Shown here piece by piece: positions 29,975 through 36,064 of a DNA stretch of 36,064 nt. A program made the position numbers and the translations under genes. Numbering within the stretch: the stretch's first letter is position 1; every line of letters begins with the position of its first letter. Source of the stretch: Mycolicibacterium stellerae (GTDB taxonomy: Bacteria; Actinomycetota; Actinomycetes; Mycobacteriales; Mycobacteriaceae); assembly GCF_003719305.1 (NCBI RefSeq), contig NZ_RARC01000046.1, positions 1 through 36,064 on the forward strand, read 5' to 3'. Below the pieces are notes generated by a model, which did not search any database, was not told where the DNA came from, and worked only from the letters and a program-made list of their open reading frames with translations.

Positions 29975-30882
29975 TGGACGAGCCTGCGCTGGCCATCGAC
30001 ATCGGCGGCACGAAGATCGCCGTCGGATTGGTCAGTGACGATGGACGGCTCGGCCACCACACCCAGCTGCCGACTCCGGACGGTGACGCCGAGGCCATTT
30101 GGGCGGTGGTCGACTCGTTGGTGACCGAGGCGCTGGCCGCGGCGGGGGGACGCATCCGCGGTGTCGGGATCGCGTCGGCAGGGCCGATCGATCTGCCGTC
30201 AGGCACCGTCAGCCCGATCAATATCACCGAGTGGCAACGCTTTCCGATCGTCGAGCGGGTGACCGAGTTGGTCGGTTCGCCTGCCAGGCTCGGCGGAGAC
30301 GGGCTGTGCATGGCCATGGGGGAGCGGTGGCGTGGCGCGGGTCGCGGCGCGCACTTCATGCTCGGCATGGTGGTGTCGACGGGCGTCGGCGGCGGTCTCG
30401 TGCTCGACGGTGCGCCCTACGACGGACGCACCGGCAATGCCGGGCACGTCGGCCACGTCGTCGTCGACCCCGATGGCGCACCGTGCACGTGCGGCGGCCG
30501 CGGCTGCGTCGAGACGATCGCGTCGGGCCCGAACATGGCGCGGTGGGCCCGCGAGAACGGCTGGGACGCGCCGCCCGAAGCGGACGCCAAGGAGCTCGCC
30601 GACGCCGCCAACGCGGGAGACCCGTTGGCGCTCAGGGCGTTCAGACGCGCAGCGACGGCCGTCGCGGCGATGATCGCCTCGGTCGGGGCCGTCTGCGACC
30701 TGGACCGCGTCGTCATCGGCGGGGGAGTGGCGAAATCGGGGGCACTGCTGTTCGACCCGGTCCGCGAAGTGCTGGCCGTGCACGCAGGCCTGGACTTCCT
30801 GCACGGCCTGCAGGTGTTGCCCGCCGAACTTGGTGGCGACGCCGGTCTCGTCGGCGCCGCCTCCTTGGTGATTTCGGTGTGA
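29974..30882 (+). CDS. ROK-family sugar kinase
   Basis: A 302-residue kinase of the ROK family, the counterpart of Rv0650. It has the ATP-binding DIGGTK at 9-14, catalytic Asp109 in LGGDGLCMAMGE, and the zinc motif GHVVVDPDG with CTCGGRGC (His161, Cys171, Cys173, Cys178). It probably phosphorylates glucose or mannose released by the mannosidase. The usual ENDAN motif around the catalytic Asp is replaced by GGDGL, which may indicate a different sugar preference. ATG 29974 overlaps the upstream TGA (TGATG), so all three genes of the operon are coupled. Confidence 0.92.
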   Translation: MDEPALAIDIGGTKIAVGLVSDDGRLGHHTQLPTPDGDAEAIWAVVDSLVTEALAAAGGRIRGVGIASAGPIDLPSGTVSPINITEWQRFPIVERVTELVGSPARLGGDGLCMAMGERWRGAGRGAHFMLGMVVSTGVGGGLVLDGAPYDGRTGNAGHVGHVVVDPDGAPCTCGGRGCVETIASGPNMARWARENGWDAPPEADAKELADAANAGDPLALRAFRRAATAVAAMIASVGAVCDLDRVVIGGGVAKSGALLFDPVREVLAVHAGLDFLHGLQVLPAELGGDAGLVGAASLVISV

Positions 30883-30885
30883 TTG

Positions 30886-30902
30886 GTTGCGCGCAGCGCA
30901 AC
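30886..30902. terminator. Short hairpin between the ROK kinase and the APC permease
   Basis: GTTGCGC (30886-30892) pairs with GCGCAAC (30896-30902) around GCA. It lies between two convergent genes and likely terminates both. Confidence 0.5.
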
Positions 30903-30922
30903 TGCGCACGCCGAAAACGCGA

Positions 30923-32350
30923 CTAGGTGACCGTGGGTGCCGCGGTCCGATCGGGCTGACCGACGAAGTAACCGACGAACAGCCCGACGAACGGCACCGC
31001 AGCCAGGGCAGTGCTCAGTGCGGCGCTGCCGCCGGTGACGAGCGTGAAGTTGGATAGCACGAGCCACAGACTGGCCAGCAGCCCGGCGCAAGCAAGGGCG
31101 GGGGCGATCCCGGTCTGCCAGATACGGCCACCCGCGTGCTCGCGGTGGCGGATGAAGTACACCAGCACCGCGATCGACGTAGTGAGCATGAGCAGCACCA
31201 TGCCGACCGTGGCCACGCCGGCCATCGAACCGAACACCCCGACCAGTGGGTCGACCCCGAACACCGCAAGGAGGAACACGATCGTCGCCGCGGTGATCGT
31301 CTGCACCACCGACGAGAAGGCGGGCGAATGGTGCGTCGAATGCACGGTGGCGAGCCGCCGCGGGAGCAAACCCTTTCCAGCAAGGACGAATTGGTAGCGC
31401 GCGATCACGTTGTGGAAGGACAGCACGCAGGCGAACAGGCTCGTCAGCAGCAGCACGTTCACGATGTCCCTGCCGACCCGGCCCAGTGTGTCGTCGGTGG
31501 TGTCGAGCAACATGTTGGCGTCTCCGTCCAGGGTGCGCTGCGCCACCTCGGCGACCTGGTCGGGGCCGATCGCCACGACGAACGCCCAACACGTCAAGGC
31601 ATAGAAGCCGCCGATGATGAGCACCGCGGCATATGTTGCCCGCGGAATGGTGCGCTCGGGATCGCGCGCCTCGTCGCGAAACACCGCGGTCGCCTCGAAG
31701 CCGATGAAGCCGGTCAGGGAAAACAACACCGCGATGCCGAGGCTGCCGGTGGTGAACACGTCAGGCCGAAACGGCTCAAGGGTCAGGCCCGACGGGCCGG
31801 GGTTGGCGACGATCACAAGGTCGAGAAGGACGACGATGCCGATTTCGAGGACCAGCGCGACGCCGAGCACCTTGGCGCTCAGGTCGATGTGGCGATAGCC
31901 CAACAGGGCGACGATCGTCAGGACGGCGAACGAGTAGACGGCCCAAGGGATTTCCGGGCCGCCGTAAAAGCGCACGGTGTCGCCGATGGCCCAGCCGATG
32001 TAACCGTAAATGCCTACCTGGATCGCGGTGTAGGCGATGAGCGCGACCACCGCGATGCCGGTGCCCGGGCGCTTGCCGAGTCCGAGAGTCACGTAGGAGA
32101 AGAACGCGCCTGCCTCGGGCACATGCGGCGTCATGGTGACGAAACCGATGGAAAACAGCAGCAGCACCACTGCGGCGATGACGAAGCCGACCGGCGCGCC
32201 TGCGCCGTTGCCGAGCCCCATCGACAGCGGCATATTGCCGCCGATCACAGTCAGCGGCGCCGCAGCGGCGACCACCATGAAGACGACGCCAACGGTGCCG
32301 AGGTGCCCGCTGAGCCGTTGCTTCTCTTCAGTTGTCGGGTTCTCGATCAT
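30923..32350 (-). CDS. APC-superfamily amino acid permease
   Basis: A 475-residue membrane protein with about 12 transmembrane helices. It has the APC features: GVVFMVVAAAAPLTVIGGNM in the first helix (the unwound substrate-binding stretch), EAGAFFSYV in helix 3, and GFIGFEATAVFRDEARDP after helix 6. Its ATG overlaps the TGA of the P1 peptidase (ATGA), and a strong AGGAGGA ribosome site lies inside the peptidase 3' end. It probably imports an amino acid or short beta-amino compound linked to that peptidase. The gene is convergent with the ROK kinase. Confidence 0.9.
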   Translation of the reverse strand: MIENPTTEEKQRLSGHLGTVGVVFMVVAAAAPLTVIGGNMPLSMGLGNGAGAPVGFVIAAVVLLLFSIGFVTMTPHVPEAGAFFSYVTLGLGKRPGTGIAVVALIAYTAIQVGIYGYIGWAIGDTVRFYGGPEIPWAVYSFAVLTIVALLGYRHIDLSAKVLGVALVLEIGIVVLLDLVIVANPGPSGLTLEPFRPDVFTTGSLGIAVLFSLTGFIGFEATAVFRDEARDPERTIPRATYAAVLIIGGFYALTCWAFVVAIGPDQVAEVAQRTLDGDANMLLDTTDDTLGRVGRDIVNVLLLTSLFACVLSFHNVIARYQFVLAGKGLLPRRLATVHSTHHSPAFSSVVQTITAATIVFLLAVFGVDPLVGVFGSMAGVATVGMVLLMLTTSIAVLVYFIRHREHAGGRIWQTGIAPALACAGLLASLWLVLSNFTLVTGGSAALSTALAAVPFVGLFVGYFVGQPDRTAAPTVT

Positions 32351-33459
32351 CGTTCCTCCTGGTGGCGAGCGGGTCGGGCAAGCGCCTGCCGGAGCAGGTG
32401 GTGGTCGATGGCGTGAGCGGTGATGTCGTTGCGTCCAGTGAGGGTTTCCGCGGCCACCATGGCGTTCACGATCGCCTCTTCGGTGGCTTCGATCGTCAAG
32501 TCAAACAGCCGCGTCATCAGTTGCGGTGCAACCATTTTCAGTGGAATCTCGGGTTGAGATGTATGTGGGTCTTCGTCCCAGCCATAGGGTGGGATGCCGC
32601 GGTTTCCGGTGGCGAACGCCAGCATCAGGTCGCCGCTGTACTGTTCGCCCGCGCCGCCGACCCTGGCGACCCCGACGGCGGCGCGCTGCGCGAGCCGAGT
32701 GCACTGGTGGGGCAGCAGCGGCGCGTTGGTGGCGATGACGACGATGATCGAACCCGAGCCGGGCTCGTAGCGGGCCTGCGTCTCGGGCAGCGGCACCCGG
32801 TCCGGCCCGATCAGGTCGCCGACAGGAACGCCGTTGACCCGCAGCAGCTCGCGGCGACCGTGGTTGGCCTGCACCAGTACGCCGACGGTGTACTGGCCCA
32901 CTGCGGTGTCGGTTACCCGTGAGGAGGTGCCGATGCCGCCCTTGAACTCGTGGCAGATCATGCCCGTTCCGCCGCCGACATTCCCCTCGGCGACCGGACC
33001 TTCAGTCGCCGACGCCAGCGCTTCGTGGACATGGTGGGCTCGTATGTGGTGTCCATTGATGTCGCTGAGCACTCCGTCGTAGGTCTCGCCGACGACGGGT
33101 AACGACCAGTACTCCCCGTCCCCCCGAGCCCGCACCTGTGCGTCGACGAGGGCGTCGCGCACCACGCCGACACTGTGGGTGTTCGTCAGGGCGATCGCTG
33201 TGGTGAGTTCGCCGGACTCCCGGATCCATTCCAGCCCGGTGAGTTCGCCGCTGCCGTTGAGCCGGTGGGCTCCCGCGAAGACTGGTTCGTTCCAGATATC
33301 AGGGTGCGGGATGACGACTGTAACGCCGGTGTGCACGGCAGGGGGGCCGGTTTCGTCGAGGGTGACGTGCCCGACGCGCACGCCAGGGACGTCGGTGATG
33401 GCGTTGTCGGGACCGGTCGGATGCCTGCCGATGGTGATATCGAGTTCTCTGGCTCGCAT
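32347..33459 (-). CDS. P1-family (DmpA/BapA-type) self-processing aminopeptidase
   Basis: A 370-residue Ntn-hydrolase-like enzyme of the P1 family (DmpA, BapA), which cleaves itself into two subunits to free the nucleophile. The processing region is GGGTGMICHEFKGG followed by IGTSSR; cleavage is expected before Thr178 or a nearby Ser. The N-terminal DVPGVRVGH and the later IVVIATNAPLLPHQ are typical. Some members (BapA) uniquely remove N-terminal beta-amino acids, such as beta-alanine, from peptides; DmpA prefers D-amino acid ends. The start is ATG 33459 with AGGTAGGA upstream. It is translationally coupled to the APC permease. Confidence 0.9.
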   Translation of the reverse strand: MRARELDITIGRHPTGPDNAITDVPGVRVGHVTLDETGPPAVHTGVTVVIPHPDIWNEPVFAGAHRLNGSGELTGLEWIRESGELTTAIALTNTHSVGVVRDALVDAQVRARGDGEYWSLPVVGETYDGVLSDINGHHIRAHHVHEALASATEGPVAEGNVGGGTGMICHEFKGGIGTSSRVTDTAVGQYTVGVLVQANHGRRELLRVNGVPVGDLIGPDRVPLPETQARYEPGSGSIIVVIATNAPLLPHQCTRLAQRAAVGVARVGGAGEQYSGDLMLAFATGNRGIPPYGWDEDPHTSQPEIPLKMVAPQLMTRLFDLTIEATEEAIVNAMVAAETLTGRNDITAHAIDHHLLRQALARPARHQEER

Positions 33460-33492
33460 GTGTTCCTACCTGGAGGCTGGCTGCAAGAGTTT

Positions 33493-33556
33493 TTTTCCTT
33501 GACGGAAAATAATGCGCTTGTGGCGGGTCTGGCGCAAGGGGTTGACCCAAATTGGG
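33493..33556. promoter_or_regulatory. Candidate operators between the P1 peptidase and tetR
   Basis: TTTTCC-TTGAC-GGAAAA (33493-33509) is a perfect inverted repeat in an AT-rich patch. It overlaps a TATTTT -10 (33511-33506) of the peptidase-permease operon. A second repeat, CCCAA-A-TTGGG (33546-33556), lies just upstream of tetR. Confidence 0.45.
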
Positions 33557-33559
33557 ATC

Positions 33560-34180
33560 ATGGGACCCGTGGCACGTCCCAATCGGCAGACGCAACGACG
33601 CAAAGAGATCCTCGACGTGACGATCGGGTTGATCGAGCGTCACGATGTGGCGACGCTGCGGCTCTCCGATGTCGCTGCCGAACTCGGAACGACCGCCAAT
33701 GCCGTGCGCTACTACTTCAAAGACATGCAGCAGCTGCTCTCAGAGCTCGCTCTGCGCTCCGATGTCCGCTTTTACGACGATCGCCTCGCTGCCGCTACCC
33801 GCACCCGCGACGTCTGCGAGCAGTTGGCAATGACGATCGCTGCCGGATTGCCGACCGGCCCGGAAGACGCCGAGTGGCGGGCCATCTGGCGGGCCGTGCT
33901 GGCGGCCGGCTTCGAACTCGACCAGCGCCGCGACGTGCAGGGGATCTACCACCGTCAGGTGAAGCTGTACGTACGCATCCTCAACGCCGGCGCCAAGTCC
34001 GGGACGTTCGTGCTGCGAACGCCTGCTCGCGATGTGGCGATGACGCTGATGTCGATGGAGGACTACCTCGGCTATCGCATCGTGGCACGCGATCCCGAAC
34101 TGAGCAGGAAGACGGCCGTACGGCTGATGCGTCAGTACGCCGAGTTGGCAACGGGCGCAACGCTACCCAAGATTGTGTGA
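33560..34180 (+). CDS. TetR-family regulator, divergent from the P1 peptidase
   Basis: A TetR regulator of about 206 residues from ATG 33560. The DNA-binding part is RPNRQTQRRKEILDVTIGLI, then LRLSDVAAELGTTANAVRYY followed by a C-terminal ligand-binding domain. An upstream ATG at 33512 would add 16 residues outside the family, and a GTG at 33569 is also possible. No start has a good ribosome site. It is divergent from the peptidase-permease operon, with inverted repeats in the gap, so it probably controls it. The ligand is unknown. Confidence 0.86.
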   Translation: MGPVARPNRQTQRRKEILDVTIGLIERHDVATLRLSDVAAELGTTANAVRYYFKDMQQLLSELALRSDVRFYDDRLAAATRTRDVCEQLAMTIAAGLPTGPEDAEWRAIWRAVLAAGFELDQRRDVQGIYHRQVKLYVRILNAGAKSGTFVLRTPARDVAMTLMSMEDYLGYRIVARDPELSRKTAVRLMRQYAELATGATLPKIV

Positions 34181-34187
34181 GCGGCGA

Positions 34188-35804
34188 CTAGCCCGCGATT
34201 GCGCTGTCTGCGCCCCTGCGCGTCTCCAGCACCAGCATCGCAACATGCAGCGAGACCATCGATTCGGCATCGGAGAGGTCCACGCCGAGGGTCCGCTCGA
34301 TGGCGTTGAGCCGTTTGTAGAGCGATGGTCTGCTGATGTGCAGACGCGTTGCCAGCGCCGCCTTGTTGCCCGCCAGTCGCAGGTACTCCCGCAGCACGAT
34401 GAGATCCGACAGCGGACCACCGCGGTCGGCGGTCAGAAGCGCCTTCAATTCGGTCTCGGCGAAGCCCTGCACCCTGGGATCGTTCTGCAACAGCGAGATC
34501 AACCCGCGCAACCGCACATCGGATGCGCGGTAGAACTGCCGGTCGTGTGCATCCATGGCCAGCGCCACCTCCGCCACGTGGGCGGAGTCGGTCAGTGCGT
34601 GGGTTGCATCGGTGACGAGGTCGGCAGGTGTCCCGACCGCGAGCACCGAATGCTGCACCCCGTCGATGCGCTGGACTTCGCGTTTCACCGCGTCACCGAG
34701 CGCGTCCCAGGTCTTGTCCGTGCCGCCTGCACGGTTGGAACTCAATGCGATGACGGCACCAACCTCACCGTCGCTGCGAGTGGCGAACAAGCCGGTGTGG
34801 CCCGACGCGTTCACGGCATGCGCGACGGCGTCGAGCAGGGTCACATTGCGGCGCTGCCTCGCCAGGGGGTCAGCACCTGTTAGTTGATAGCGGACACGCA
34901 CCGTCACCGGAAAGTAACGTGATGTCTTTCGCAGCCCCAATGCGTTTGCGCGAACCGCGATTTCGCGTTCATCGCTGATCCGGTCACGGAGTACCTCGTC
35001 GATGAGGCCGCTTTGCGCCTGCTGATGCAGGCCGGCCCGGTCTCGCTCGATCATCCGGTCCATCGCGAGCGCGACCGCCGCGCGCTCGAGCACCTTGGTG
35101 GCGCGCGCGGGGTCGGCGGTGGCGCGCGGGACGACCAGCCGCCCCCATTCCTCGCCGCGGGTTCCCACCGCCGTCATCAGCCAGCCGTCCCCGCCGAGCT
35201 CCCCTGACGCGCGCCGCGAACGTCGCTCCCAGTCTTCGAGCAGTTCGACCGTGGTGTCCGGGCCGGGTGCCACTGCGAGTGCCTGATGGGCCAGGTCCTC
35301 CAACACCACCGGCTCACCGAGCATGCGGGCAGCGGCTCCTACGATTCCGGTGGCCGACACGCGCTTCATGCTGAGGTCGGTAAACGTCTCGTGCACGCGG
35401 CGGTCGAAGGCCACCTCCTCGAACTGCTCGGCCACGATCCGCCGGTGCACCTCCTCGGTCACTTCGACGAACTTGATCTCGCGGTGCAGTTCCACCAGCG
35501 CCAAGTTGAGCGCGTCGGCAAGAGTCGCGGCCGCATCGGGCAGTGATCGTGCGGAGCCCAATTCGACGACGACGCCGAGCGCTCCGGCATCGGCGAGCCC
35601 GCGCAGGTATCTGGCTGGTGACTTTCGCAGCGCCGCACCGGTGGTCAGCACCAACTCTCCGCCTTGCAGGAGGGTGGACCAATCCGCGATGTCACCGACG
35701 TGGACCCAGCGGATCTGTTCATCCCACCGCCGCGCACTGAGGACCTGGGGCTGGCCTGCTTGGATGGCCGGCAGCCCGATCACCTCCGCCACGGTCAGGG
35801 TCAT
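34188..35804 (-). CDS. PucR-family transcription regulator
   Basis: A 538-residue regulator. The N-terminal PucR sensor domain (about 1-125) begins MTLTVAEVIGLPAIQAGQPQ and contains WVHVGDIADW. A GGDEF-like CdaR middle domain follows. The C-terminal helix-turn-helix (about 470-530) has LRLAGNKAALATRLHISRPS. PucR-type proteins respond to small nitrogen compounds and often activate an adjacent catabolic gene. It is divergent from mmsA. A TACACT box (35816-35811) is six bases upstream of its ATG and overlaps one of two operator-like palindromes. Confidence 0.92.
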   Translation of the reverse strand: MTLTVAEVIGLPAIQAGQPQVLSARRWDEQIRWVHVGDIADWSTLLQGGELVLTTGAALRKSPARYLRGLADAGALGVVVELGSARSLPDAAATLADALNLALVELHREIKFVEVTEEVHRRIVAEQFEEVAFDRRVHETFTDLSMKRVSATGIVGAAARMLGEPVVLEDLAHQALAVAPGPDTTVELLEDWERRSRRASGELGGDGWLMTAVGTRGEEWGRLVVPRATADPARATKVLERAAVALAMDRMIERDRAGLHQQAQSGLIDEVLRDRISDEREIAVRANALGLRKTSRYFPVTVRVRYQLTGADPLARQRRNVTLLDAVAHAVNASGHTGLFATRSDGEVGAVIALSSNRAGGTDKTWDALGDAVKREVQRIDGVQHSVLAVGTPADLVTDATHALTDSAHVAEVALAMDAHDRQFYRASDVRLRGLISLLQNDPRVQGFAETELKALLTADRGGPLSDLIVLREYLRLAGNKAALATRLHISRPSLYKRLNAIERTLGVDLSDAESMVSLHVAMLVLETRRGADSAIAG

Positions 35805-35805
35805 T

Positions 35806-35847
35806 TACACAGTGTAGTCAGCGGAGCGATATCGGAGACACTGTGTA
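35806..35847. promoter_or_regulatory. Paired palindromes between pucR and mmsA
   Basis: TACACAGTGTA (35806-35816) is an 11-base palindrome. Its inverted copy ACACTGTGTA occurs at 35838-35847, about 31 bases (three helical turns) from centre to centre. A related GTGTG-gcctt-CACAC lies at 35863-35877. The first overlaps the likely pucR -10 box, which suggests autorepression; the second is suitably placed to control mmsA. Confidence 0.6.
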
Positions 35848-35928
35848 TCGGCGCTGCATTTGGTGTGGCCTTCACACTGGGAGAGCCGAACGGTCGCACG
35901 CGACCGCCCCACTCTTGAAGAGAGCGTC

Positions 35929-36064
35929 ATGCCGCACACGATTTCGCATTGGATCGATAACAAGGCCTATCCGGGTAATGGTGGGTTGACGGCGCCGGTG
36001 ACGAACCCGGCGACTGGTGAGGTGACTGGTCGGGTGGTTTTGGGCGGTGTGGAGGATGCCCGTG
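35929..36064 (+). CDS. mmsA: Methylmalonate/malonate semialdehyde dehydrogenase, N-terminus only
   Basis: The first 45 codons are present; the gene continues beyond the right edge. The start ATG 35929 has GAAGAGAG upstream. The translation (SHWIDNKAYPGNGG, then APVTNPATGEVTGRVVLGG) is the typical start of CoA-acylating methylmalonate semialdehyde dehydrogenases, which convert malonate or methylmalonate semialdehyde to acetyl- or propionyl-CoA in beta-alanine and valine breakdown. It is divergent from pucR. Its codons favour GGT, ACT and GTT, unlike the GGC/GTC-rich genes around it. Confidence 0.8.
   Translation, partial: MPHTISHWIDNKAYPGNGGLTAPVTNPATGEVTGRVVLGGVEDAR

Noticed and set aside
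31136..32416. 426-residue plus-strand frame opposite the permease
   Set aside because: The translation is His/Asp/Arg-rich without hydrophobic helices; the minus strand encodes a typical APC permease.

Overview
The window is high-GC actinobacterial DNA from a mycobacterium, most likely a fast-growing Mycolicibacterium-type species. The evidence is a mycolic-acid toolkit (hadABC dehydratases, three mycolate cyclopropane/oxygenation methyltransferases, a FadD32-like fatty acyl-AMP ligase) laid out on the Mycobacterium tuberculosis Rv0634c-Rv0650 backbone: glyoxalase II-like hydrolase, thrT, metT, rpmG2, hadA-hadB-hadC, trpT, secE, nusG, rplK, rplA, mmaA4-mmaA3-mmaA2-type genes, lipG, an ABC1 kinase, a GH38 alpha-mannosidase, the gene at the fabD2 position and a ROK sugar kinase. 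Accessory blocks interrupt this backbone.

Layout. 1-2760: a DUF2510 protein (partial), an MBL-fold hydrolase, a NYN-domain protein and a second DUF2510 membrane protein. 2831-7513: tRNAs, ribosomal protein, FAS-II dehydratase, SecE, NusG and L11/L1 genes, with a probable L1 mRNA-binding element before rplA. 7523-12534: accessory block with a VanX-like dipeptidase, an ECF42-type sigma factor with a tandem DGPF/YCII partner and a probable autoregulated promoter, a 500-nt regulatory region, and a fatty acyl-AMP ligase. 12562-17771: the mma cluster, lipG and the ABC1 kinase, all on the minus strand. 17978-24951: second accessory block with an MFS transporter, two small secreted proteins, an MpaB-type oxygenase with a divergent TetR and a shared palindrome, a lipG paralogue, two DinB-fold proteins and a divergent WYL regulator that carries a frameshift. 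25125-30882: GH38 mannosidase, a SurA/parvulin-like protein and a ROK kinase in a translationally coupled operon. 30923-36064: APC permease, P1 (DmpA/BapA-type) peptidase, TetR, PucR and the start of mmsA. This last group reads as a candidate beta-amino-acid or beta-peptide catabolic locus.

How the parts work together. The core supplies translation, secretion, transcription elongation and mycolic acid elongation/modification. The accessory modules each pair enzymes with a dedicated regulator and a visible operator: ECF42/DGPF, TetR/MpaB, WYL/DinB, TetR/peptidase-permease and PucR/mmsA. Several genes show a TANNNT hexamer exactly six bases before the start codon, the usual mycobacterial leaderless arrangement. 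The points most worth a second look are Ser61 in HadA (the thiacetazone/isoxyl target cysteine of M. tuberculosis), the L1-stalk mimic before rplA, the frameshifted WYL regulator with an intact operator, the SurA-like protein at the fabD2 position, and the P1 peptidase-APC-PucR-mmsA locus.
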